A stretch of 64,000 nucleotides of DNA from Symbiodinium natans. Its lineage: Eukaryota; Sar; Dinophyceae; Suessiales; Symbiodiniaceae. The stretch is from NCBI GenBank assembly GCA_905221605.1, contig CAJNDS010002272.1:174501-238500 (forward strand). The letters are read 5' to 3'. This document shows, one piece after another, positions 39,178-47,848 of the stretch (its first letter is position 1; each line of letters opens with the position of its first letter). Made by a program: the position numbers and the translations under genes. The notes below the pieces were generated by a model. It saw only the letters and a program-made list of their open reading frames with translations, was not told where the DNA came from and did not search any database.

Positions 39178-39489
39178 TGCAAGGATCGAAGTTTAACCTC
39201 CAAGTGGGTGGTTGTCAAAATGATGGTCCCTTTTTGGATCCCTATCATAATACGGCACCCTAAGATTTAGGGTACCCCAAAAGGGATTAGGGTTTAGGGT
39301 TTAGGGCTTAGGGCTTAGGGTTTAGGGTTTAGGGTTTAGGGTTTAGGGTTTAGGGTTTAGGGTTTAGGGTTTAGGGTAGAATTTTGACAGCCACCCAAAT
39401 GGGTGCTGAAATGGAAGCAACTTGATAGGCGAAGGTCAAGGCCAGGTCGGTGGCCCGGGGTTCAATGTCAAGCGAGCGGCACAAAATGA
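39178..39489 (+). CDS. Two exons around an introner-like intron
   Basis: 39178-39207 (CKDRSLTSKW) after GACAG, and 39418-39489 (QLDRRRSRPGRWPGVQCQAS GTK, TGA) after GGAAG, in phase. The intron 39208-39417 has inverted ends described separately. Confidence 0.5.
39203..39405. mobile_element. Introner-like element with TIRs and internal telomeric array
   Basis: Left CCAAGTGGGTGGTTGTCAAAA and right TTTTGACAGCCACCCAAATGG are inverted repeats (17 of 21 positions by eye). The left arm overlaps the donor and the right arm ends about 15 bp before the acceptor. Inside lie about nine TTTAGGG units. Confidence 0.6.
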
Positions 39490-39619
39490 TGACCCTTTTG
39501 ACGTAGCAAACCCTTATAAACCCTAAACCCTAAACCCTAGACCCTAGACCCTAAACCCTAAACCCTAAACCCCAAACCCCAAACCCTAAACCGTCTGTTC
39601 CGGAATCTCCTCTTTGCAG

Positions 39620-39660
39620 ATCCTCTGACTTCAAGGAGCCTGAACGGACCTAGGCACCGA
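39620..39660 (+). CDS. Candidate exon after strong acceptor
   Basis: Pyrimidine tract CTCCTCTTTGCAG then SSDFKEPERT and TAG (39651), or a longer frame PLTSRSLNGPRHRRP. Confidence 0.35.
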
Positions 39661-39714
39661 CGTCCCTTAAGCTGGTTTAGGGCCTTCTAGGGTTGAGAGT
39701 GTAGGGCTTATCCG

Positions 39715-39820
39715 TTGGGATGTTCCCCCACATACTAACAGTCCTGAATAGGGATTATACTCGTAGTATGCCCGCCATTATCCCTAGTAAGGACTGCCAG
39801 CAGAAGGGGGCAGATCCCAA
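39715..39820. mobile_element. MITE family 1, copy 5
   Basis: TTGGGATGTTCCCCCACATACTAACAGTCC...GGACTGCCAGCAGAAGGGGGCAGATCCCAA. 106 bp hairpin. Confidence 0.75.
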
Positions 39821-39908
39821 CTTTGGGGTGTAGAGCGGAGGGTTTAGACGGTTTTTGGGTTTACAGGAGCTTTTCAGGGCTGACAAGGGGGGGCTTATAC
39901 CTTGGGGA

Positions 39909-40014
39909 CGACATGAACCCTAAAAGGGTTTATGGTTCATATACCTTTGATAGGAATTATAGTAGTACAGGGTATATGACCCCAATTTTGGGGTTCATTT
40001 GGTCCCCAAGGTAG
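39909..40014. mobile_element. MITE family 4, near-perfect palindrome
   Basis: TACCTTGGGGACGACATGAACCC... and ...GGGGTTCATTTGGTCCCCAAGGTA; inverted repeats of about 45 bp around a short loop. Reading frames through it are not genes. Confidence 0.75.
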
Positions 40015-40077
40015 GGGCTCATGGGGGTGTTGTAGGGGGTTCAGGATTTGGGGGAGAAAGCGCCCGCCTGCCCGCAG

Positions 40078-40127
40078 TCGCCATGCTTGAGCTTTACTCA
40101 AGATGCGGTGCCAGTTTGTGCTTAGGG
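40078..40127 (+). CDS. Internal exon
   Basis: CCGCAG acceptor, two nucleotides, AMLELYSRCGASLCLG, donor GTTTCGGG. Another frame ends SFTQDAVPVCA with TAG. Confidence 0.4.
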
Positions 40128-40277
40128 GTTTCGGGTTTAGGGTTTGGGGTTTAGGGTTTAGGGTTTAAAGGCTCATGACTTGAGTCCACCCAGCAGGCAT
40201 CAGAGACGACAGGTCAGTGATGATGTCCACCCAACTTAAACCTCGGTCAGAGCATGTGATACGAGTCCAAGATTTCA

Positions 40278-40342
40278 TGGACGGAATAATTACTCCTAGA
40301 ATTCCCTTATGGTCCCTTTATGATTATACTAGAACAACCCCC
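40278..40342. mobile_element. MITE-like repeat, family 5, copy 3 (inverted)
   Basis: GAATTCCCTTATGGTCCCTTTATGATTATAC matches the complement of 2488-2552. It lies inside an apparent 66-codon frame (40249-40447), which is therefore suspect. Confidence 0.5.
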
Positions 40343-40386
40343 CCCAAGACCCTATTCAAGTTACTAAGGCCCCCTATATTGCGTAG

Positions 40387-40470
40387 GGTCTCCTTGGCGT
40401 GCTTGGAGAGTTTGCCATCCGCTTGCCAAGCTACGGCCGGTGCCTGAGTCAATACAGAATGAATGGCTAA
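40387..40470 (+). CDS. Terminal exon
   Basis: GCGTAG acceptor, GLLGVLGEFAIRLPSYGRCL SQYRMNG, TAA. A mini-exon QASETT (40195-40210, donor GTCAGTG) lies upstream. Confidence 0.45.
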   Translation, partial: GLLGVLGEFAIRLPSYGRCLSQYRMNG

Positions 40471-40805
40471 GCTGGTACCAACCCCAACTGCAAACTCCTA
40501 AGTCTAAGGTTTAGGGTCAGGGTTTAAGGGTTTAGGGCTTCGGGCTTAGGGCTCAGGGCGTTGGGCTAGGGGTTGTGGGCTTTCAGGGTATCGAGTTAGG
40601 GATGACAAACCCATAAGCCCACCAGGCCTTATACCCTGAAGCCCCCATGTCCTTAAACCCTAAAGTCGTACCCCCAAACTCCAAAACCCTAAACCCCCAA
40701 CCCTAAACCCAAAAGCCCTACCCTAAACCCTAAACCCTAAGCCTCGAAGCCCACATGCCTACAACTTCTCGACGTCAAAGCGGCCCACTGAGACCATCAG
40801 CGGCC

Positions 40806-40847
40806 ATGTCGGACCAATCGAAGGACGGCGACCCCGAGGGGATTTTG
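40806..40847 (+). CDS. Start exon
   Basis: ATG, 14 codons MSDQSKDGDPEGIL, donor GTTTAGGG. The frame of the same island without ATG (RPTETISGHVGPIEGRR) is also open from AAAG. A possible next exon at 41057 (NTLPESL) is in phase. Confidence 0.45.
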
Positions 40848-41292
40848 GTTTAGGGTTTAGGGTTTAGGGTGTAGAAGGGTTAGAGGGTCTTTAGAGTTAG
40901 CGGGATTTTGGGACTAGAGGGGTTTTTCGGGTTACAGGGTGTAGAAGGTTTGGAGGGTCTAGAGGGTCTAGAGGCTGTAGACTTCAGAGGGTTTAGGGGG
41001 TTTTGTAGGGTCGAGAGTCTTCGAAGGTGACAGGACTTCTAATGCCCAAATGGCAGAACACTCTGCCCGAATCTTTAAACCCTAAGCCCTAATCAGCGCT
41101 GAGATGCGACTTCATTTCATGTGGGGCATAGGGTTTAGGGTAGAGGGTTTGGGGCTGCAGGGGCGATGGTGAGTGATGTATTGGAAGGACCAATAATATC
41201 CCCCCTGAATTCAGCCAAGCGCCCTAAGCCCTAGACCCTTTCTCCCGGATGTCAGGTGCTAAATCCTAAACCTTAAACCCTAAACCCTACAG

Positions 41293-41426
41293 TGGGGTTG
41301 TTTCGGGCAGAGGAAGTGAAGCATTGTCTGGTGCCACCGTCACAGGCCATGCTGGCCGTGTGCAGCTATGTCACCAAGGTGGCCAGCGAGGCCCGGGTCT
41401 GCTTGATGTTTTTATTTTTTTTGGCA
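41293..41426 (+). CDS. Exon, unknown gene
   Basis: CTACAG acceptor, two nucleotides, then GLFRAEEVKHCLVPPSQAML AVCSYVTKVASEA. It can end at CCCGG|GTCTGC (41396). GTCTGC to TTTGGCAG (41397-41427) looks like an ordinary mini-intron directly abutting a TTTAGGG array. Confidence 0.5.
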
Positions 41427-41600
41427 GTTTAGGGTTTAGGGTTTAGGGTTTAGGGTTTAGGGTTTGGGGTTTGGGGTTTAGGGTTTAGGGTTTAGGGTTT
41501 TTAGTTTGGGGTTTAGGGTTTAGGGTTTTTCGTTTAGGGTTTTTAAGGTTTATGCAATCGGTCATGTGGACCGTCACGAAGCGACCCCAGTTAAGAATTA

Positions 41601-41746
41601 CTTGGAGGTTCATGGTACTGATTAACCAATGTTTAACTGTACTTACAAATATCACACCTATGAGCCCCTTAAGTGCCCCAATAGGGTCATAAGTACAGTT
41701 GTAAGTACTGTTCCAAATTGGCTAAGAAGTACCATGAACCTCCAAG
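41601..41746. mobile_element. MITE family 2, copy 2
   Basis: CTTGGAGGTTCATGGTACTG...AGTACCATGAACCTCCAAG, inverted ends of 19 bp, with an internal palindrome CCTTAAGTGCC. Its right end forms the AAG before the next coding island. Confidence 0.75.
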
Positions 41747-41841
41747 GAGCCAGACAGGCCCACAGATTTTGGCACAAAACGCAGAGTGGACATATGGATC
41801 GAAAGCATGGGAGCAAAGGGGAGCTGAGCGAACTTTTGTAA
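41747..41841 (+). CDS. Terminal exon next to MITE
   Basis: After CCAAG, GA plus ARQAHRFWHKTQSGHMDRKH GSKGELSELL to TAA; or frame EPDRPTDFGTKRRVDIWIES to TGA. Both are protein-like, so the frame is open. Confidence 0.4.
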
Positions 41842-42055
41842 GGAGCGCCCACCCATGACTCGTCTTGCCGTACAGCAGCATTGTGGTTTAGGGTTTAGGA
41901 TTGGGGGTTTAGGGGGTCTATGGGTTGAGGTTTTCGGGTTTCCCTAAATCCTAAGCCCTAAACCCTGAACCCTGAACCCTAAACCCTAAACCCTAAACCC
42001 TAAGCCCTAAACCCTAAACCCTAAACCCTAAACCCTAAACCGGAGGTTCAAGCAG

Positions 42056-42922
42056 AAAAGCTGCCATTTCAGCCCAGCCCTCGAAGCTCAGCCTGCCCTC
42101 CAGGTGCGAGACCGCTTGGAGGCTGGCAAGGTGCCGAGCTTAGCCTGGGAGCATGGAGGGTTTAGGGTTTAGGGTTTAGGGTTTAGGGTTTAGGGTTTAG
42201 GGTTTCGGGATGCTTACAAGAGATCTTAAAGGGCTCCTAAGGAGAAGTGAGGGAGTGGATCAGGATCACGATAGAATCCCCGTACGGCCCTGAGTCCCTG
42301 TGAGGGATCGATAGTAAAGAAGCCCTAAACCCTGAACCCTAAACCCTAAACCCTAACCCCTAAACCGAAGTGCTGTCGACGTCTTGCGACCACGGGCCGA
42401 GGTACCAAATCCGGATCAGCTGTCGAAGTACGTACAGCAGGCGGGCCTGAAAGCCCGTAAACCTTACACCTAAACCCTGAACCCTGAACCCTGAACCCTG
42501 AACCCTGAACCCTAAACCCTAAACCCTAAACCCTAAACCTACTTGGAGGTTCATGGTACTTCTTAGCCCACTTTTTACTTGTACTTATAACTGTACTTTA
42601 TTTAAACCATATTAGGCACTTAAGGGGCTTTTTGGTCGGTTATCGCTACACTTGTGATCGGTACCCTGGACCTCCAAGTAACCCCCTAGTCCGAACTCCC
42701 TAAACCTAAGTTCCGACATCCTAAGGCCAGGCCCGAAGCCCTGGGTTTCGAGGGCTTGGGGTTTTAGGGTTTTAGGGTTTAGGGTTTAGGGTTTAGGGTT
42801 TAGGGTTGAGGGTTGAGGGTTGAGGGTTGCGGGTTGGATCTGGCCCTCTGCTAAGTCAAGGACTGCTGGCCCCGCAAGTGCCATCCCAAACACAGCCTAT
42901 GGAGTCTAGACGAACCCCATAA
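42056..42922 (+). CDS. Three-exon gene end, unknown product
   Basis: 42056-42159 (KSCHFSPALEAQPALQVRDR, LEAGKVPSLAWEHG), 42371-42456 (AVDVLRPRAEVPNPDQLSKY VQQAGLKA) and 42861-42922 (LLAPQVPSQTQPMESRRTP, TAA). Both junctions in phase. The introns carry telomeric arrays and two MITEs. One of the best models in the window. Function unknown. Confidence 0.6.
42542..42678. mobile_element. MITE family 2, copy 3
   Basis: CTTGGAGGTTCATGGTACTT...GGTACCCTGGACCTCCAAG, flanked by TA on both sides in a CCCTA|...|TAACCCC context, suggesting insertion in telomeric repeat. Confidence 0.75.
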
Positions 42923-43052
42923 AACCCAAGACCCTAAGCCCTAAGCCCTAAGCCCTAAACCCTAAATATCCTGAACCCTAAACCCCATACCCTAAGCTAG
43001 CTAAACCCACCAAATGGTCGTAAGGCTGGGCCAACCGAGGGGGCGCCAAATG

Positions 43053-43240
43053 ATCTGTGGTTCTGACGCTAAGAATTTCTCGCAATCATGATACACGGTA
43101 AGAAAAGCTGTGACCCTAAGGGTCCATGTACCTAAATAGGGAACACTTGGGCCTTAAAGTACTTCCTATTTCGGGACTTTGGGGCCCAAGTATATATTGA
43201 TAATGTGCATGGACCCTTAGGGTAATAACTAGGATTAACT
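43053..43240. mobile_element. MITE family 3, copy 2
   Basis: TTCTGACGCTAAGAATTTCTCGCAATCATGATACACGG then arms GGTCCATGTACC.../...GTGCATGGACC. Matches 37316-37500. Confidence 0.75.
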
Positions 43241-43318
43241 TTGTAATTGCCCTCTGCACATTGGGGTTTGACGTTTTTTCGCCCACTTTGGTGCTTGGAC
43301 TGTGCTATCCCCCGTTAG

Positions 43319-43474
43319 CTGCTTTCTGCTGGCAACTTGAAACACGAGCTAAGGGTATTAAAAATCGCGGCTTTTTTAAATGTTGCGGGACCCGACAGGC
43401 GTGTGGGTATTTCTCTGTCGCTCGACACGCTGCTGACTAAACCTCATGCGCGAACCCTTAACTCTAAATCCTAA
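43319..43474 (+). CDS. Terminal exon (51 codons)
   Basis: CCGTTAG acceptor, LLSAGNLKHELRVLKIAAFL, NVAGPDRRVGISLSLDTLLT..., TAA 43472. Clearly protein-like. Family unknown. Confidence 0.55.
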   Translation: MLSAGNLKHELRVLKIAAFLNVAGPDRRVGISLSLDTLLTKPHARTLNSKS

Positions 43475-43657
43475 ACCACAACCCATGAACCCCAAAGTTC
43501 TAAAGCCAAAACTCCTAAACCCTGAACCCTAAACCCGAAACCCGAAACCCTAAACCCGAAACCCTAAACCCTAAACCCGAAACCCTGAACCCTAAACCCT
43601 AAACCCTAAACCCTAAACCCTAAACCCTAAACCCTAAACCCTAAACCCTTGTGAAAG

Positions 43658-43740
43658 GTGGTGGATCAGCTCCAGAAGCTGGTGAAGGGAGCGCCGCGCA
43701 ACATCCAGGCATCCCCCCCCCCCCCATCGGGCATTTTGGG
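43658..43740 (+). CDS. Internal exon
   Basis: GAAAG acceptor, VVDQLQKLVKGAPRNIQASP PPPSGIL plus GG, donor GTTTAGGG. The 13-C run stays in frame. Confidence 0.5.
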
Positions 43741-44055
43741 GTTTAGGGTTTAGGGTTTAGGGTTTAGGGTTTAGGGTTTAGGGTTTAGGGTTTAGGGTTT
43801 AGGGCTCAGCGAAGTTTTAGGCTTTAGGGTAGCCTTAGACCCCGAACCCTGAAGGCCCCTAGGCCGCCCTCGAGTTTAGGGTTCAGGGTGTTTCGTGTGT
43901 TTAGGGTAGGGTGTAGGGTGTTTAGGGTGTTTAGGTAGGGTGTAGGGTGTTTAGGGTATAGGGTATATAGGGTAGGGGGGGAAGTTTTTGATAGTTCTCC
44001 CCCCGAAGTGGTAAAGTCCCAAACCCGAAGCCCGAGACCCTAAAAAAGGTTTCAG

Positions 44056-44216
44056 AGGATCCTATTGAGGCATCTTGTTTTCTGAGGTTTTCCAGTCTCC
44101 TAGAAGCCTTGAAGCCAAACCACCCCCCCCCCCCCCCAAAGCTGGAGTTCTCTGTAGGATTTCGGGTTTCAGGCTGTAAGGGTTCAGGTCAGCGTGGGAT
44201 TTTGGTTCAGCCCTGA
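44056..44216 (+). CDS. Terminal exon with proline run
   Basis: TTTCAG acceptor, two nucleotides, DPIEASCFLRFSSLLEALKP, NHPPPPPKLEFSVGF..., TGA. 52 codons. The later part may be intronic. Confidence 0.45.
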
Positions 44217-44402
44217 AACTCGAAAACCTAAATCTGCAAAACCCAAAACCCTTAAAACAAAAACCCTAAATCCCCAAACCCCTAAACCCGAAATCCAAAT
44301 CCCCAAGAATCCCTGAACTCCCCAAAGCCCTCTCTACCCTGAATTGCTCCCAAGACTCATAAGCCCTAAATCAAAGTCCCTAAACCCCTAAATCCCCCAA
44401 AA

Positions 44403-44460
44403 CCACGAAACCCCGAAACCCCGAAACCCCGAAACCCCGAAACCCCGAAACCCCGAAACC
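44403..44460. repeat. Variant array (CCCCGAAA)n
   Basis: Seven copies of the 8-mer CCCCGAAA. Confidence 0.9.
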
Positions 44461-44527
44461 CGAAACCCTAAACCCTAAACCCTAAACCCTGAACCCCCCT
44501 CTCGCTCCACCCTCAGGTTCTCTCAAG

Positions 44528-44592
44528 AACCGAAAAGACCTCCTAACATGCCGCGGAGCCCCACCTCAACTCCTCGAACCTTCTTGCGGCCC
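44528..44592 (+). CDS. Candidate exon
   Basis: CTCAAG acceptor, NRKDLLTCRGAPPQLLEPSC G, then runs into telomeric repeat. Confidence 0.4.
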
Positions 44593-44703
44593 TAAACCCC
44601 TAAACCCTAAACCCTAAACCCTAAACCCTAAACCCTAAACCCCAAGCCCTAAACCCCAAACCCTAAACCCTAAACCCGAAGCCCCGAAGCTTGACAGGAT
44701 AAG

Positions 44704-44953
44704 ATGGCCGGCCCCTTCCACGGCTTCTACGACTTCTGGGGTGCGCCCAGGGTTCATAGAGTTCTTGGTTTGGGGTTTGGGGTTTGGGGTTTAGGGTGTA
44801 GGGTTTGGTAGTTGTTTTTTTTTTTTCGGGTTTGGTAGTTTGTCTTGGTTTTTGAGGGGGGGCGGGCTGTACGGTTGATAAGATTAAGAGGTTTGTGGTT
44901 TTTATTGGGTTTATAGGGTTTATCGTCAATCGGTTTAGGAGGTTAATAGGGAT

Positions 44954-44999
<46 letters not shown>

Positions 45000-45585
45000 G
45001 GGGGGGGAGGGGTGGGGGGGGGGAGGCGGACTTGTTTTTGTAGTACACACATGCATGTTTCAGTTTAGGGTTGTATGTATTGACCAAGTTTTTATAGTTT
45101 CGCCTTCCTTGAGTAAGATTTCGGGATTTAGGGTTCGGCTTATTTTGGATTTGGGCTTTAGGGGATAAGGTGTGTCCGAGTTCATTCAGGAGGCTGTATC
45201 AGAGCCAAGGTCGTCCTCTTATATTCATGATGCTAAGGGTTGCTAAGGCTTAGGGTGTCGTGAAAGGAAGGGTTTAGGGTTTAGGGTTTAGGGTGTAGGT
45301 TTTAAGTTACCTAGAATACCCATTCTAGCCCCTGAATTGGACTCCCCTTTGGAACCTACAGAACAACTCCAACCTTTTATGCCCCCAAGCATAAATATAC
45401 ATAAGCCTCGTGCGCCTAAACCCTCAACCCTCAACCCTCAACCCTCACTTGGGTGTTTCTGGAAAATGTTTTTTTATTTTTGTGGATTTGTGCGTTTTGA
45501 GGATACCAAAATATCATGGCTCAAGCACAGTCAGTTGACCCCCCGGGAAACAAAAGCAGGCCCGATTTTACAATTTGAATGCTGA
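44704..45585 (+). CDS. Possible complete three-exon gene (117 aa)
   Basis: ATG at 44704 in exon 44698-44751 (MAGPFHGFYDFWGAPR), then 45190-45238 (EAVSEPRSSSYIHDAK) and 45329-45585 (PELDSPLEPTEQLQPFMPPS, INIHKPRAPK..., ends GPILQFEC, TGA). Both junctions in phase. The last exon keeps (CCCTCAA)n at 45421-45448 in frame as STLNPQPS, so telomere-derived sequence seems to be coding. A hydrophobic aromatic stretch CFWKMFFYFCGF follows. The first intron contains a run of about 40 G. Confidence 0.55.
44956..44998. repeat. Poly-G tract of about 40
   Basis: Almost pure G within an intron, followed by more G-rich sequence to 45023. The minus-strand proline-run frame over it is an artefact. Confidence 0.9.
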
Positions 45586-45630
45586 AAATACACCTGCTTT
45601 TAAACTGCTATTGACCCTCATCCTGCTCAT

Positions 45631-45873
45631 GTGGATGGTGACGGTGACTCCCTCTTCGATTCTGCCACGCTCCCAGCTCAGACATGCAGGGTTCAGAGAG
45701 GTGCTGTCCTTGGGTTCAGAGGTGCCGATGGCGCCTGGCTTGAGGGTTTCAGGTTTGAGGTGCCGACGGCGCCGGTTTCTGGGTTAAGTGAGCTGGCAGT
45801 TGAGGGTCTTACCACCACCATTACCCACCAATGCCACCATCCCCGAGCTCCAAGAACAGCCCTGAGACCATAA
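45631..45873 (+). CDS. Candidate open region, frame uncertain
   Basis: One frame reads DGDGDSLFDSATLPAQTCRV, then GFRGADGAWLEGFRFEVPTA, to TAA 45873. An overlapping frame has LLLTLILLMWMVTV, a membrane-segment-like stretch upstream of 45640. Both are plausible and neither start is firm. Confidence 0.35.
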   Translation: MDGDGDSLFDSATLPAQTCRVQRGAVLGFRGADGAWLEGFRFEVPTAPVSGLSELAVEGLTTTITHQCHHPRAPRTALRP

Positions 45874-46048
45874 AAAAACCCAAATCTGGATTGCCCATGA
45901 AAAGGCAACCGGACCGTCCTTCTGGCTGAAGAGGCATCGCTTCGGGCTGAGGGTTTATGGGTGTGGGATCTAGGGGTTTCGGGTTTAGGGTTTCGGATAC
46001 AGGGTTAGGGTTAGTTTAGGGTTGTGGGTTTGGGTTGAGTGCAGCTAC

Positions 46049-46488
46049 ATGGCCCCAGCTGATTTGGCGTAAGAGTCTGGCCCTACATCCCACCTCTGGC
46101 ATCCCTAGGCTCCAGACCCTAAACCCTTATTTATTAAACCCTACACCCTAAACCGTAAACCCTAAGCCCCTTCCACCAGCCCTAAATTAAACCCTAAACC
46201 GTGCTCAGTTGCCTGGACCAGGACTCAGAGACACCGCCGGGCCGAGTAAACCCTAAACCCTAAACCCTCCCAGACTTGGAATCCCTGCGGAGTGGGCACT
46301 CGCCATCCGGGCCATAGCCATCTGGCCCAGACATGCGGACCTGACAGACAGCAATCGGCAATGTCAGGTTGAGACTGATTCATGATTGTCAATGTTTCTG
46401 CAACCAATGTAATGGTCTAGAATCATGTATGTGGTCATGACTATTCACCCTAGGCCATTGGTCTTGCGACGCACTCATATCTAAATAG
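46049..46488 (+). CDS. Complete four-exon gene (61 aa), with a 28-nt telomeric intron
   Basis: ATG 46049. Exons 46049-46068 (MAPADL, donor GTAAGAG), 46209-46245 (CLDQDSETPPGR), 46274-46367 (TWNPCGVGTRHPGHSHLAQT, CGPDRQQSAMS) and 46454-46488 (HWSCDALISK, TAG). All three junctions in phase. The second intron, 46246-46273, is GTAAACCCTAAACCC...CTCCCAG, 28 nt and almost pure telomeric repeat. Reading through it would hit TAA. Function unknown. Confidence 0.6.
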
Positions 46489-46552
46489 TAAGCCCGAAGC
46501 CCGTTGCTGCCTTTTGCCGCCATGCCACACTGCAGGGGGAATCCGATGTCCA
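46465..46552 (+). promoter_or_regulatory. Boundary of the array-free island
   Basis: From about 46280 to 49190 no telomeric array occurs. The stretch contains GTAAGCCCG at 46488 and CACTGCAG at 46529. It may hold the 5-prime region of the next gene; no promoter element can be named. Confidence 0.2.
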
Positions 46553-47597
46553 AGCGCTTTCTGAAGAACCAGCAGTTCAAGAAGAGGAAGCAGGAGGACC
46601 CTGACTCATGAAAATGGGCATGAGGGTTGTGTTATGAATGCATTGGACTTATAATGAGCCTGGCCCATTTCAGGAGCAGGACCGCCTCGCGGCGCAAGCC
46701 AAAGCTGCTTTGACGCCGAAAGCATCTTCGCCTGCGGCGAGGGCTCCTTGTCACCAAAAACTCAAGTTTTGAAAAACAGTAGGCCCAGACTACCTAACTG
46801 AGGAATCAATGAAGTTAGTTTACAGGAGTTATAAATGAGCTCTGCTTCGTATGCAGTTTTGCTTGTGCTGACTCGATCATCGACCAGGAGGACGGCGATG
46901 GCGGCGATGGGGGACCCGCTGCTTCTGGCAGTGCTGGCAGCAGTGGCACTCATCCTGCCTTTTGCCAGCAAGTGTTCAACATGTTAATCCATTGTGCACG
47001 TTGACTTTCATTCGAATGATTACCTGCACGGAGGGGGTATTCATGAAAGATGGACTGTGACTAAGGTGGCTGAGACTGCGACTCAGCAGGGCCGCTCCGT
47101 TCCTTATCCTGACCCTTGGCTTTTGTGGCAATGACAGGTTAGTACTGAATAGCCGTTTAAGAAATGTTAAGCCGATGGCTTCTTGCCAAACCCTGCTACA
47201 GGTGGTCATGGAGATCAACAAGATGTTCGCTTGCTCCAGCACCGACCGGAAGATGACGTTCTCCGATGAGGAGATCGCAAGTGTGGTGGCGCAGAGCGAC
47301 CGCGTGATGCTGAAACTCCCCTGGTGGAGTCGGAGCAACAATGCAGATGTGGCTGACAAGGCCCTGGCATTGCTGGATCGCATGCCGCCAGAATCTCGTC
47401 TCCATTGTTTTGAGGTCCCTGGCGAGTGATAATAAGTCTACGACCATGATTCATTCTGACTCTGCAGAGTCCATGACAAGTTCGCAGCTTGTGTTGCAGC
47501 TGCTGTTGTTGCTGGGGTTGTTGCTGAGTGTTGCTTGTGTTGTTGCTGGTGCCGGCAGCCGAGGAAGCCTTCAGAGCTTGAGCGATTCGGGGTCTGA
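46536..47597 (+). CDS. Gene with conventional introns, unknown product
   Basis: Coding islands: 46536-46604 (either GESDVQALSEEPAVQEEE or MSKRFLKNQQFKKRKQEDP), 46674-46760 (EQDRLAAQAKAALTPKASSP), 46888-46982 (EDGDGGDGGPAASGSAGSSG, THPAFCQQVFNM), 47202-47425 (VVMEINKMFACSSTDRKMTF, SDEEIASVVAQSDRVMLKLP...) and 47468-47597 (VHDKFAACVAAAVVAGVVAE CCLCCCWC..., TGA). The last junction is in phase. The first may use a GA donor. Introns lack telomeric arrays and share TCATGA-type words. A cysteine-rich C-terminus after a hydrophobic stretch suggests membrane association. Confidence 0.5.
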
Positions 47598-47710
47598 ATG
47601 CACGGCGGCCTGCTCGAGCTTCGGGAAAATATGCTGAGATTCTTGCTGCTTGCGTCAGGGCCACTGCAAGCTGAAGCCGACCCCCCAATCCCCAAACCAA
47701 TCTTTAACAG

Positions 47711-47848
47711 CCCGAGGTCAGCTGCGGACGGGCTTCGACGCCCGGACCCTCAGTCGAAGCTTCACAGTGTTTTGGCCTTGGATTGATGGAGCCTGCAGCC
47801 CGGACCCAGCGCCTCTACTACAGCAGTAGCATGAACATATATGTACTG
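47711..47848 (+). CDS. Exon with canonical donor
   Basis: TTTAACAG acceptor, 46 codons (PEVSCGRASTPGPSVEASQC, FGLGLMEPAARTQRLYYSSS...), donor GTAAGAGTTT. A following island (CVTTVPETSTKFMETERQRT, about 47895-47970) is likely coding. Confidence 0.5.

Noticed and set aside
44663-45052. 129-codon minus frame with proline run
   Set aside because: Produced by the poly-G tract and telomeric repeats; opposite to in-phase + exons.
46536-46604. Choosing a single frame for this exon
   Set aside because: Two frames (GESDVQALSEE and MSKRFLKNQQF) are both convincing and the donor is not GT; left open in the annotation.
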